DNA of 64,000 nt from Dasyornis broadbenti (taxonomy: Eukaryota; Chordata; Aves; Passeriformes; Dasyornithidae), in assembly GCA_013397935.1 (NCBI GenBank), contig VZRN01006818.1, positions 1,137,012 to 1,201,011 of the forward strand. Direction: 5' to 3'. Positions 26,814-39,800 of this stretch are shown piece by piece (the first letter of the stretch is position 1; the number at the start of each line of letters is the position of its first letter). The position numbers and the translations under genes were made by a program. Under the pieces are notes generated by a model. That model searched no databases. It saw only the letters and a program-made list of their open reading frames with translations, and was not told the DNA's origin.

Positions 26814-27440
26814 TACACATGCTCACTAGTGAGATTCACTAGTACTTCCAGATTTTGGGAAGGAAAAACAGGAGATTTGGGCAATGAGAGAGAAAAGGAC
26901 CAAGGGAAGAGCTCAGAGAAGAAGCAGCAGTACTGAGATATCATACATGTATGGACAAAACACAGAGATGCACATCACACATCTGTCCCCCTTCTCATCA
27001 CAAAATTCAGCATTGCCACAATAAAAGTCAGCCTGTGGCCAGGTATTCCTGTACTGTCTGAATCTCATCTTCTTTTCTCTCTCTGTCATACAAGATCCTC
27101 AGTTTCCCATGACAGTGCTCTTTAAAGAGTCCCATCTAAACCCAGCAGCCTCTCTTGGATGGGATCCCAAGCATCAGGCAGGTGAATACATGACATCACC
27201 AGGTGTCAAGTGCACACAAGGGGTGTAGTATCACACTGCAGGCATTTTATTTAGACGCAACTAATTTCAAAACATTGGTGATTAGCAGGAAGACACCCAC
27301 GCAAGAGCAAAGTGTATTTTTCTGACAGAGCAACGCAAAACAGCTTCCAGCCAACCAGGCAAACATGGAGACAAGGGGAAGCTAAAGAAGGGCTGGATGG
27401 GCAGCCAGGACACAAGATCCCCTGAGCCTGGCACTGTCAA

Positions 27441-27475
27441 GGGGCAGTGTGGGGCTGGGGAAGGATGTGACAGGG
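27441..27475 (+). other. possible G-quadruplex-forming sequence
   Basis: Four G-runs lie on the plus strand at 27441-27444, 27451-27454, 27457-27460 and 27473-27475, with loops of 6, 2 and 12 bases. The last loop is long, so stability would be modest. No promoter or gene context is visible. Confidence 0.35.
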
Positions 27476-28191
27476 AGAGGAAGAGCAGAATGCTGACTCT
27501 TAGGGAGATAGCAATAAGTCCAGGGAGAAATTGCCAAATTCAAATATGGGAGCCATCTTTAACAGGCTTCCAGGACCTCTCTGACAACTCTCTGGACTGA
27601 GCTTTTTGATAACATCTGCTGCGGTCCAAGCTTATCTAAAAATCTCTTAGAAGAAATAGTTTTCTTCATTTTTTCACTACATTAGACTTTCTGTTAAAAA
27701 ATCTATTCTTTCTGTGGTCAAGGGCTACATTTCTTAAGTAAATTTTTTATTATCCAGACCAGTAATTCCAGTAATTTTCAACTGAAGGAGCCATAATCAT
27801 AACTTTCAGCATAGAAATGCTGTCTGCAAAAGGTCTCTAGACTGTGAGGGTTATACTAAGCAGTCTTGCCTGTATAATTTCACCATTCATAGCTAAGTGA
27901 TGGACCATACAGAATAGGGCTGAGTTTTTTCATTCCTTTGCAATAATAAAGTGATTGACCAAACCATTTTTGTTGAAAAAATTACATAGCATGTTACAGT
28001 AGAACTGAAATATGAATGTAGGACTAAGAAACTTTTATATGGTTTGCTACTTGCAGTTTGTGATGTTCAGCAATTATTTAATTGCCAATAGAGAAAACAT
28101 TAAATATTTCTCTACATTTCTTATCCTACTATTGCAGTAATTGCAGTGTTCTCTAGAACAAAATGAATTTGTTGCTATGGTTATAGAAGTT

Positions 28192-28375
28192 TTAGTTTTC
28201 AAGTTTCTGTAAAACAGTGGCTCTTCTTTTGGTGGCAGGAACGGGCTCGTTTATCACTGTAGCTTCAGAAAAACTCCTGAACGGTAGTTCTGGGTACAGA
28301 AGTTTCAGACCACCTGTGAATGATCTCTTGTGTATATGATAGTACCCATTCTGTTGTTCATATTCAAAACTTCCC
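28192..28375 (-). other. candidate terminal coding exon, unidentified
   Basis: On the minus strand a pyrimidine-leaning stretch ends in CATCCCTCCAG, a plausible splice acceptor. It is followed from 28375 by about 61 codons that stay open to a TAA at 28192-28194. The peptide is polar and aromatic (it includes FEYEQQNGYYHIHKRS and ends KRRATVLQKLEN) and is less leucine/serine/cysteine-rich than the chance frames around it. I do not recognise the protein. No upstream exon or nearby polyadenylation signal was confirmed, and an open frame of this size can arise by chance. Confidence 0.15.
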
Positions 28376-30000
28376 CTGGAGGGATGTGTGATAATAGTGA
28401 CTATCATCCATACAAAGTCCTTGGACCAACCAACATCCACTGGTCACCTCACTCCTAACTGCCCCTTGGCCCTATGATCTCCATCACCAGAGTGTCCTGA
28501 CCCTGGCAGAGGATATTGGTGTTGGGGAATTAGCTAGAACATCCTACAGAGCCCCTCTGCCAGGCTGGCCTGCAGGACAGACAGCCCAATACAGCAAAAT
28601 GCAGGTGCAGCACATCTCATTGTCCACAACCAGAGTCTATAGCCAGCCACAGCTTTGCATTTAGAAATGTTAGGTCAGAAAAATACCAGAGCAGGAGCCT
28701 GCCAGCTGACATTGACAACTAGAACGCTACCAGACATCCACTTCACAGTATTGTCAAGTGAAAACTCTAGGGAAAACAGAATGCAAACTGCACAAAGGGT
28801 CATGTTGAATCATTTGCCTTACTCCAAAAACCAGAGATGGTTCTCAAAGCATAATTAAACAAACACAATTTTTTTCCATCACCAAAAATCAATTCAGCCA
28901 GCATAAAATTGGGAAGGTACTAAATATACCCTTGGAGGGAAGGAGATTAAAGTAATTTAACATATGATGTTTCAGTTCACGCACAATTTAATTTAAAATT
29001 GTTTTTAACTTTGCATATTAAATTTTATGCTTTGCTTCAGTAAAGTACTTCAGCAAAGTAATTTCTATAGAGGTAAAAACCAGCGCTACTGGGATTTTGG
29101 ATTTAGTAGGTTTCTGTTCATAATTGTAGGAGGTTTGACACTTTGATGCAAAATTAATTTATAAACATATTTTGAGTGCATATATTGTGATTGAAATGTA
29201 TTATTAACACGCTTTGCAAAACATTACATTGTCAGACTAACTGTTGCAAGCAGAAAGTTAAACAAAGTAGGCAAATAAATTGGTGTCAGCTTGATCTTCA
29301 ATCAAGGCATAGGAATATCTCTTGCTTCTTTTACACTGCCTGGATGTTTCATAATGACAGCTAAAATTATAAAATGCTTTGAAGGAATTGTGGTCCTCCA
29401 TTTTTATGCCATTAATGTTTGAAACACTTTGCTTTAGATGTACCCTTTATTATTCTGAGAGGGTGCAATTCATCTGTAAAAGCAAAATTTGAGCAACTCC
29501 TTTAAGAATATATTTGAAGGCAGTCACTATTAATTCCTGTATAGTGGCCAAAACAAAAACTGACAGAAACTGACTTTAATTCCAGTAAATCCTATTTTTG
29601 GTAGAAGACCATTAACATTATTAAATCAGTAGGCCATTAGGGGAAACGGCAGCAGCACAGTGACTGGAGTGACATTCTTCCTTAGTTGGTCCCAAACCAC
29701 AGTCATGATGTCTCTGTTCCCAGGTCTCCCATATTGCTTAATGGGGTGCTATCAAGGTCCAGGAATTGATTTTCAAGTAGGAGCAGTTTCCCTGCTCAGC
29801 TTTGAAACAAACAACGGCATTTGCCGCAGCAACTTTCTTAGGAGAGCAGGATGCGTCCCAGGAATGCTTGCTTCAATGTCTCTCCTTGATTTGCTCCTTT
29901 CAGCTTGGGAAGATGACTCCTCAAGGAATACTATCTAAAAGCAGATGACCCACCTTGCTAACGAGTCCAGGGCTGCAGCCAGGTCTCTGCAGAGTGAAGT

Positions 30001-33000
30001 GAAATGCTTGGTACGTTCACTTCCCTGTAGAGCAGGGTCCAGTCTGGGATAGCGAAGGGGAGTCAGGAAAGGGATTGCAAACCATTATTGAGGCCATCTC
30101 TTGGCCCATCTGAGCTAGAAGCAGAATGGCTGTGCTCCTCCTATGGTCTGTCTTTCTCCTTGGTCCACTTGTTTGAAGTTCCCTATGTTACATTTATGTC
30201 TCTAGTCCTACAACTATTTTCTTTAAAAACCATGATCCTAAATAGCTGTTAGAGATAGGGAAAGTCAGATCAGACTGATCCAATGGTACACATAAAGTCA
30301 TCCTGTCTCACATCTATTCGTAGCGGAGTTCACTTTTATTTGTGAGGGTGGAGGATATTTTAGGAGCTGCATGCTGACTAACCTGATGGAGGGGCAGAGG
30401 AAAGGCAACAGTGAGTGCAGTCACTTGAGCACAAAGTTCCTAAGGGACTCTGGAATACAGCTGATACCATTTTCTTCCAAGCTGTGCAATAGCTGTAGTA
30501 TCTTTCCTGCACAGTAAGGTCACATCTGATTCTATGACACGGAATATATTCAAACTGCTTTTAATCACTTGGGATGTATTCTGAACAGCACAATGCTGCC
30601 GCTTTCTCTTTGACAAGGCAATACCATAAAGATTAGAGCAAATGTAGGATCCTAGAGGATTTTCTTGCATATATTGTCTGTAATACAGCAATAAAAGCTG
30701 ACTGTGGTTATACATCTGAGCTTCTTATCTGTCTCCTGTTGATAAAAGCCTCTATTAAAGGGGGAAATGGCAAAAATAAATTTTTTCATGTTAATTAAGT
30801 CTACAGTTTTCCATCATTGACTTAATGTCTCTTACATTATTCTCAGAAGAGAAGTATAGGTGGGATTTTGGCAGTTGACCAAATTGCCTTCAGAAGCGTT
30901 GATTTAGTAGTCAGCTTCTCTTGAGGAGTAGTCTTAAAATTGTTCAATGTTTCTTAATGTTTAAATTGCTAACAAATTTTAATTTTTAAAAAAGGCAGAG
31001 AGACCTGACACTGAATGAGGCATGCTTTGTTAATTTTAGGACATTTGAAAGGCAGTTTTGTCTCACATAGTGAAACAAGCATGAGTGGCATTTGGTCTAG
31101 CAAAGCAGTGTACCCCAGAGGTTGGTCAGTCTTGCCTGCAGACATCTGTGTGAAACAGCAGCCTCCAGAAGGCAAAACCAACTACACAGTCCCAGCAGTG
31201 TTTTCAACTGCAGACCTCACTCCCAGGGTGGCTGCAGCTGGTGGCCTCTGAGGCCTCTATCACAGCAAAGTCTTCTGGGGGGCTGAGGTGATGATGCCCC
31301 AGAGGGCAAGGCTGACCTCCTCTGCATGGGCACAGACCCTGTGAGGGGCACTGCTCCTGAGACACAGCAGGAGCACTTCCCAGCAGAACCTTTACATCCA
31401 TGAGTACCAGCTCCTCTGTTGCTCATCCAGGCGTGTGGTGCTATGTGGGGCCAAAATGCCTGCTTGTTGATGGCAAGATGGTCACAAATGGTACCCAGGG
31501 ATGTCTCTCAAGAGCAGAGTCAGTCACACTGGTCCACCACCCAGCAGCCAGCAGTCTCCTCCACACTGTGGAAAACCAGTGCCTGCAGGGTGGTGAGATA
31601 TCTGGCACTAACTGTGTGACAACACAGCTCACCCTAGCACTGGGGCTCAGCAATAAGTTTGAGAAGTGGGTAATATCCTGGCAGAACTGCTAACACAGAT
31701 ATTTCTCTGTGACAGGCAAGGGACAAGCTTAGGCAATGCAGGCAGGAGACACTCGCAGGGAGTGAGACTCCCTCCCCAGAGATGAAGGCTGGTTAAAGTC
31801 TTGGTGACAGCTCCACTGTGTCAATTTTCTTTTGTTTGCTTTTTTCTTTTTTTACAACAATATCAAAGACCAAACCTCCTGTTAGGAAGACAATGAAATT
31901 ATGTCCATCCCGCTGACTCAATTGGAAGCCAGATTAAGGCTTTGTTTAGATTTCTAAACTCAAGACATGCAGAAACAATCAGTTTAGGATCTGTGCATTT
32001 ACATATAAAATAATTTATTTCCAGAAACCTGGAATTCAGTACAAAAAATAATCCAATACAAAAGGAGCCAATCACAATAATTGAACACTGAAGGAGGAAT
32101 TAAAGGTAGTGATGTCTACAGCCAGCACCAGGGCCTGTACTGCAGGCTCTTTGGAGTCTTTAGGGTACTTGAGCCGTACCCCTCAGCTCCAGTACACTGA
32201 ATGCATTACAGGGATAAAAGACTGCTTCTTACCAAGACATCAAAGAGGAAATCTATATAAAGAGTGCTAGAGGGGTTTTATTGATGTTAATGCACTTTAT
32301 AAAGAATTAAACCATATTCTAAAATCTGGCTGGGGGATATAAACTAATCTTGTTTTACAAATTAGAATTTTCAGTGTAATTTGGGCACAAAAAAATGTGA
32401 ATAAAGATAACTTGAGAAAAATTGTCATGGATGACAGGCAGTAAAAACAGTGAACTTTTCACCTCAACATTTAGAAATTGCCACTAAAGTTCATACAGGG
32501 TTTGGACATTAAGCTAAAGCTTTGTTCTAGTCTGCTCAGAGTAGAAAGATAAACATATCTCTTTATTGTATCTATGTTATACACTTTCCTCATTAGTAAT
32601 TAAATTTTGTCAGGACTCTGTCCTGCTATTAAATTCCTCTCTGTGCTCAGCTGTATGTGCTCAGATCCCAGCCTACCTAATCAGGAAAATTTTTTCTACC
32701 CTGGAACTTGTCATCTAAAATTTGTGTGAGATCTCCTCTGAACACCTGATGATTCTTCTCCAACACAGATTCTAAAAGAATCTGGAAATCACAATAAACA
32801 ACTCTTTTAAGTTTATAACAGTTATATTTCATATAATCTTCATCACAATTTTAAACTTAACTGATTTGATGTAGCTCATAATTAACATACTGAGCAAAGT
32901 TCTTTTATAAATCAATTCTTTCTAGCACCTGCTTTTTTCATTAACTAGATTCTTTAACAATTGAACAGGCTTTCACATTCATGTCAGTGCAATATTCTAG

Positions 33001-36000
33001 GGAAGTAATTTTGGGGATCAGAAATCACCAGTATTTTCTAAAGCCTTCTAACTCCAGACATGTGGAAACATTACTTCCTTGGTTTACAATTAAATGCTTA
33101 GAGGTCATGGTCTATTAGATGTCTGTCTTAACTTGAGCTATGTGAAATGTCACTTCTTTTCTCTCTGACTCATTTGGCTTTTCTTTTCCCCTCATCCCCT
33201 AGAATACTGCAGGATGTTTGATGTTTGGAGGCATTTATGGTTGACACATTAGAGACAGTCTGAAAAACTGTTAAACTGAAATAAAATGTTCTTTTCTTGC
33301 AAGACCATTTCACAAACTCTCAAGTGGGAGCAGATGAGAGGAGAATAAGGTTATAGGGAGAGAGAGGTTCTTGACATATTGAAATGTATTTATGGGTGTT
33401 TTGACAAGCAGAATTTTCCTATGTGATACTTGGGAACAAGCCAGACCACCAATTACAGAATGAGTTTTATAAGAAAGAAACATACAGTGACACCTACTTG
33501 CCTAATCTCAGGGAAAATCTCTGCTCATACCCCAGACATACCAATTAATTTAAACAAAAAGCTTGCAGTTAAAACACATGAACTGGTATTTTTAAGAATC
33601 CAGGGTATCTTGCTCCTTTGTCCTTGTTATTGGAACTTCTGAGAAAGAAATTGCTGCTTCTCCCAAATAAGAAAAGAAAAAAAATTCCTAACTTCTAAGC
33701 AGCATGACAGTTCTTTACCAGCTATATAATCTCCCAGTTTCTATTTCCATCTGCACAAGCACCAGGCATTAGCCGCTGATCTCGGCTGTTACTTTCTCTG
33801 CAAACACATTCCAATTTGCTTTCTCTCTCTGTGTGTCTACCAAAATGGAAATGGAAAGTCTCTCCTGAATGCTCCTGCTTTCTCCCTCTCCTAACGGAAG
33901 CTCTTTATATGGCTTGTCAGACCTAACTGCAGGAGAACTCGCCTCCACAAGGAAATCTTTCACCATGAGTGAAACATCACTGTCGGGAGCCTTTTACTCC
34001 TAACTGTACACAAAAGTTGTTATACCTGTCCAAGATGGAAGGATTTAGGGTCTGACAAAGAAAATCTCTCAGGAAGAGGGCTGTGCATTGAGCTGGATGT
34101 GTTGAATGACAGAGTTTTGCTGCGTTGCTTATTTTGCACCTGTGGCAGCAGATTTGGACAGTTCTAGGCTATAGTTACTGAATTAATCAGTCATCACTCT
34201 GCAGCATTTTACAGCAAAAGATTCATTGAACATTTTTAAATGTGAAGCTTGTGCAATTATGTTTTTAAGTAAGTTCCCTCTGTTCTGTCTTGCTGTGCTG
34301 TCTCTGGTCACTGTGCTCTAGTCTGGTATGTCATGGTCACTATACCCCATGCCTCTGATGCTTTGCCAAGGGAGGGAAAGGAAGAACAGAGAGATGCTGT
34401 TTGGTAAAAGACAAAGAAATCCTTACGGCAAATTAAATAATCCCAAGAGATATTTCCATTAGCTCTTTCAGAGGAGCAAGAGTTCTTCTGAACTCTTGAA
34501 AACATTTCTACAACAGTCCTTGGACAAACGTCTTTGTTCTCATCCTACTATTTAATCAATGAGAGCCTCTGCCAGCCAACTGAGTCTTTTCATTCACTGC
34601 TTTTTTTTCCGTGTGTCACCTACTCATAACCCCGCTGAGAAGGCACACTGCTATCCCTGAGAAAACCTTCTTTGCTTTTTGCTTTTATGGAAAAGCCATT
34701 TTATTGTGCAAATATAAGGCAGCAATTCCCCACACAGGTAGCAGCTTTCAAAATGGGAAAAAATAGGGCATGCCAGGACGGGCATCTTTCTGCAATTGTA
34801 CTGCATCTAATTGGAGCCTCTGGTCTCCACTCCACAGCAGTTGTACCCTGCTGTAAGTATCACACAGACCTGAAGGGAGGCTGCTTTAGAAGTCTGGGTG
34901 TTCGAGTCAGAGAGCACCCACAGCTACTCCTGAGACTATAATCTGTCACTTTACAGCACAAAATAGATGCAATGTATGACCACCCATAAGCTCTACAGCC
35001 AGGTAAGAATATGCAAAGTTCTCTTGGGATCATTAAGGTAAATCCAAAACACCTCACCACCTGACTATATGTCAGGTTAAAAAGAAGAATTCCAACATTA
35101 ACAAATGTGACTTGCAGTAATGGACAACACCATCCAAACTAGCTCACTATCAGAAACCTGTTTATATTATCATAAAATCACATCTGAAATGAGTCCAGGC
35201 CTTGTGATTATGATTAAGGTTTGTTTATTTCGCTATTCTAGTCCTGTGAAGTGATACATTTTCCAGAGGTTCACGCTAAGCATTCTTACTTAACTTTTTT
35301 TTTTCCACACAACATCAAACTCACCCTTCCACCTTTGTCTTTAGACCTTATACAGTTCCCCAGTGCTCTGTACATCAAATTCAGAACCCCTGCTTTGAAG
35401 ACTTGCAGCATGTGTCTATGGCAGTGAATTTATCTTCTTTTCAAACCATATTTTCTATATTCGCTTCACCTCCCACTCAAAAGATATGCAGTTTACATAT
35501 GCCTGCTTTGTAATTCTGGAATGTCCACCCTAAATTTGTCCTAGCTGTATAGGTCTACAGCTGTTCCCAATCTTTCACTGTTTTCTTAAATTAAATGTTT
35601 AAGCTGGTTTCAATGCAATTAAAAGCTAGTAAAGACTTCGCTGTATATCTCCCTGTTCTCTGGATCTGCAGACACATTTTGACACCAATAAAATCAGAAA
35701 TCCTTTTGGTATAACATCGTCTTTTATGCAGTAAAAAAGCCCTTATAACTGCTCCAAAACTCTTACATTGCCAGTAAGTTATACAGTGCAAACAGATGTG
35801 AATTTTCTAACTCTTGAAAAGGTAGTTAAAACCTTATCTGGCTATCCCTTGGCTGAAGTGGAAGAAAAAAAGAAAACTGTAAGTACCCTGTTAAAAATAA
35901 CATTGATAAAGCTAAAGATGAGACATAAGCAAGGAATGTCAGGTAAGTGAAGCTGGAACTACTAATAAGCCACAGTGAGTTTCCATCTTCTTAATTGGAA

Positions 36001-36112
36001 ACTGAAGATTCTTCTTTCAGACACTCAATTAAAAATTATACAGATAGTCCTGTTCTGGTTTTCCATAAAACTCTGTAGTAACTACAGTTTGAGTGTCTCA
36101 ATGCAGAGTATA
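30001..36112. other. host DNA without a recognisable gene
   Basis: AT-rich apart from a GC-richer patch at about 31.1-31.8 kb, where frames of 65-97 codons overlap on both strands. Near 35768-35950 a plus-strand frame ends directly at a CAG|GTAAGT splice-donor consensus (see findings). No transposon, RNA gene or CpG-rich promoter seen. Confidence 0.5.
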
Positions 36113-36210
36113 TATGAGATACACAAATAAATGTATGCAATATGCATATTATTGCCTGTAAATAATGCATATAAATAATGTATATGCATATTAATAATAT
36201 GCAATTAATT
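36113..36210. repeat. AT-rich patch with repeated ATGCAT/ATATGCAT words
   Basis: Within 100 bases the words ATGCATA, TATGCAT and TATGCAA recur. An inverted repeat, GCAATA...TATTGC, spans 36137-36155 around a central ATATGCATAT palindrome. It could be simple AT-rich sequence or a cluster of POU/octamer-like sites; only the word pattern is seen directly. Confidence 0.6.
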
Positions 36211-36680
36211 ACAGCTAAAACTAGGAAGCATCCACTATGCATTTTGTGAAGGTCTAGAGGCCTCTGAATCCTGGAGAATTCTCTTTCTTTGCCTGGGATA
36301 CTCTGGTGACTCAGACCAAGAGTGAGCACAAACAGGAACTCCTGGATTGTTTTGAAATTCTATCTCCACATGGGAGATCTCAATTATTTTTGCAGGATCC
36401 AGGAGAGCATGCCCTGTTCCACACCAGCTCCCAAACTAGCATGACCATTCCCCCCAATATGGCTCAATGGATCATGTGCCAACGAGGTTTCCTATGGGAT
36501 CTGGTGAGCAGATGTTGCTTGGATGCACAGCCAGCCCAGAAGCATGGAACACCCAAGATTCCCTGCAGGGCTGGCAGCCAGGTTTGCAGTCCTGAAGGAC
36601 TCCGAGGGGAAAAAGAAGAAAAGATGTCTCAGATTGCACTTTTGGAAAAAGAAATAAATATGATCAGTCTTGGTGCAGAG
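36211..36680. other. GC-richer host DNA with a chance open frame
   Basis: A 133-codon plus-strand frame (36306-36707) runs from a GTG into the adjoining CR1 fragment. That end point inside a noncoding repeat, and the absence of any recognised domain, argue that it is not a gene. Nothing else is recognised here. Confidence 0.5.
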
Positions 36681-36839
36681 CCTATAACACAGATGGTTTG
36701 GGGTTGAAGGGGACCTTAAAGATCCTCTAGTGGGAGCAGCTCTGCCATGGGCAGAGATACCACTGACTGGATCACGTTGCTCAGGGCCCCATCCAATGTG
36801 GCCCTGAAGACTTCCAGGAATGGGGCAACTGCTTTCTGG
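36681..36839 (-). mobile_element. CR1 LINE, 3' end fragment
   Basis: The plus strand reads as the reverse complement of the CR1 3' untranslated region: GGTTTGGGGTTGAAGGGGAC, then GATCCTCTAGTGGGAGCAGC, the CCATGGGCAGAGA segment and CCCCATCCAATGTGGCC. The tail side is at about 36681, where CCTATAACACAGAT is a decayed form of the terminal repeats. The copy is strongly 5'-truncated, as is usual for CR1, and noncoding. Similarity fades after about 36839, so the inner boundary is approximate. Confidence 0.9.
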
Positions 36840-39800
36840 CCTTCCTCTCTTGCTGTCTTACACATCAGGATGGAGAGCTCTTGTGTTCTAAGAAAAGTGG
36901 CGTAAAGGAGTTGCCATCTCTTTCAGAGAGCTCTCTGCCAGAGAGCAGATGTGCTTTTTTAGCTCTGATTGCTAAGGAAAAGAGCAGTGGAGTATCACAT
37001 CACAGGTATCTCTCTCTACTTGTTTATCTCCCAAAGTAACACATGGGCCAATCATGCCAAGTTTGGCAGGAGAGTGGAGATCTCAAAGATACTCACCCCC
37101 CTCTTCATGTCCTGTAATTAAGTAGTTAGGCATTTAAAGCAGGGCGCATGGTAAATTGCTGAGACTCCATAAGAAACAAACCTTCTAGGAGGGAACCACT
37201 TATGTCTGCACTTGAGCAGGGGAATGGTCTTTGGGACTTATTTGCTAAACACATTAGAGACTCTGAATGCAATACATGCATCAACAGGAAGCTGGTGTGG
37301 CTGCTAAACCAACCACCTGCATGCCGAGCGTGTGATACAGAGCCTGATCTCTCCAGACACGCTGCCTGTCAGTGATGGAAGCAATAAACAAAGGAAGATC
37401 CAGGACAGACTAATCTGATGAGTAGAACTGATCTAGGTCTAGCCATGACCCCTTGCATTTCAGGCAATTCTCAGGAATGAGAACTGCTGACTGACTTGTA
37501 AACAAGTACAATTTATAAGCTACCTCTTAACCTCCAGTAAAATAAACTGCATTATACTTGTCCCCAGAAGCTAACTCCAGGATCTGTGTTTCTTCCTGCA
37601 ACATTTGGAGGCTAGAGCATGCTAAATGAAATGCTGTAGCATTCTTCTGATAGCAAGTCTCTTTGGTGTTAGCTCTGTACCTTGCACTTCACCACTGAGC
37701 ACCAAAATTTTCACAGCCATATTTACATTTGGATGATGAACCTGCATACCAAAGAATGTTTCAATGTTACATTGTCTCAGTAATAATAGCCAAGTCTGGG
37801 ATTTCACTGTTTCACGGGGCTCTTCAGAAACTCCAAAGATGGCTCAAAAGGAAACAGATTTGTGTGAACCAAGATATCTGAAGGAAAGAACATAGAATGA
37901 TGTGCATTTCTCTCCTCACACTAAATCTGGACCTGGTAAAGGTGCACATAACTCAGGATAGAAACAGAATGATTATACTTTTCTATGTTTTATTACTCCT
38001 TATAATTAATTCCTTTGTTTCCGCATTACATTAATTAATGATACATAAGCATGTCCTTTTTGAAAGATCTATCTTTAACTTGTGCTTCTGGGTTAATAAT
38101 TCAGGTGACTTGAGTTATGTTTATGTCTCAGAGCAAGAGTTGAGAAAAGTGAATCTATTATGAATATTCAGACAGATTCCCTCAAGTTAACCCAGGCTGG
38201 CACTGCAAGAAAAATAGTAAGGAAGGATGAAACACAGTAAGGAAGAGCAAAACATTCCTTTACACTCAATAACTGGGGACCAAACAGTAGTATCAGTATT
38301 TGCAACAGACCAAAACCTGCCTTGTGTATTGAATATCTCTTTTCTTTTAAAGGGGTAAAGGCCATCTTATTAAAGAATTTAAGTACCAGCACATTCACAG
38401 GTGCCAATATTCAGCAACATATAACCCTCTCTGCTGACTAACAGTAGAGAATTCTACCCAGAGAGAATAAAACCTGATAAAAATTAGTGCAGTGAGTCAG
38501 TCAACACGCATTTATTTCTATAAACATCTAACAACTAAGGGACCCTGATAGAAAGAAAGAGGATTTTTAAATGGAAGCAGTAAGAAATAATAGCAAAGAT
38601 AAACAGAGCAGTATCCTATTACAATAAACCAATTTGCAGACCAGTGATGAAAAATAGCTGAAGATGACACACGCATGACCCTTACATTGATTCTGAAGCC
38701 CGTCACCATGGAAAGGGGAAATTTTTCATTCTTTTGTCATTTACCCTTTCTTGTAAAAGATGAGCTGTTAGATACTGATAGCAGGTGTATTTGTATCAAA
38801 AGTACCCTGAAGAGAACATTAACAATAACCTCCACATGCACCCGCATACAAGGACAAACCTTTTAACATTTTTGGGCCTCCATAGCAAATGCTGGGAAAA
38901 GAAATGGCAAAGGAAGAGAATTTGACTGAAGCATAAAGGTGGACTTCAATAGCCATCAGATTTTGAACATAAGGACTCTGTTTGCTAGCCTACATGACTC
39001 ACCAGGATCAATATACCCCACTTCTCCAGCACCTTAGAAAATCAATCAAATGCAACCTCAAAGACTCAAGAGAGGGTCTAAATAATCATCACTATATCTA
39101 GCCTTATTCAGCTGGGAATTAACTTACACATGACAACTTCTTCAGTTACTTAGGGTATTTATAGACATCTAAAAGTCCAGGAGAAAACAGTAGAGACAAG
39201 AAAGATAAGAAAAAGTGAGGCAATAATGCAAAATATTATTATTAAAGCTTTCATCTTGGTGAATGAAACAGAAATAAGGCTTTTTCAGTTTTGCAATTCA
39301 GCATCAAAATGCACAAATTCCCAAACTTCATGAGAAAATAGTGGAAGACAAGGAAAATGGAATCACCCATGAAATTATGACAATGTGAAAAAGGCAGATA
39401 AGAGGTCAGGGAAAACAAAAACCAAACTAGAGAAAATCTCATAGGATGATGCGCCCATAAGGATGAGGGAGAGCTGGTAACTAGCACAGATGAGGTAGAA
39501 AAAGCAGCTGAAAATATTTACAAAACCCTGTGTATTTTAGAGTAATATTCAAGTTAATAACAGAATAGCAAAGAAAATTAACACCTCGAAGACCTACCTT
39601 TATTTAAAAACAGAATATAGATAAATTTGCATTATTGGTACTGCAGAAGAGAAAAGTGAGGCTTTCACAGGGTTTTTAATGTGCACATTCATTTATTTAT
39701 TTAACAAAATCAAACAACGAGGAGTAGCTCAAGTCTTCGCTAATAGCAGCTTGGATGAATCAGATGCCTAAAGAGGAGGGAAACTGCACCAGCTGTTCTC

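Larger units (their letters stand above)
23481..30000. other. host DNA without a recognisable gene
   Basis: AT-rich with two GC-richer patches at about 24.6-25.2 kb and 27.1-27.6 kb. Open frames in those patches (96, 75 and 98 codons) lie on both strands and overlap each other. A possible coding exon on the minus strand at 28192-28375 is listed separately. No transposon recognised. Confidence 0.5.

Noticed and set aside
34880..34920. GGTGTTCGAGTC, similar to the T-loop region of a tRNA
   Set aside because: No acceptor stem, D-arm or anticodon arm can be placed around it.
36306..36707. 133-codon plus-strand frame
   Set aside because: Starts at GTG and ends inside a noncoding CR1 fragment; no domain.
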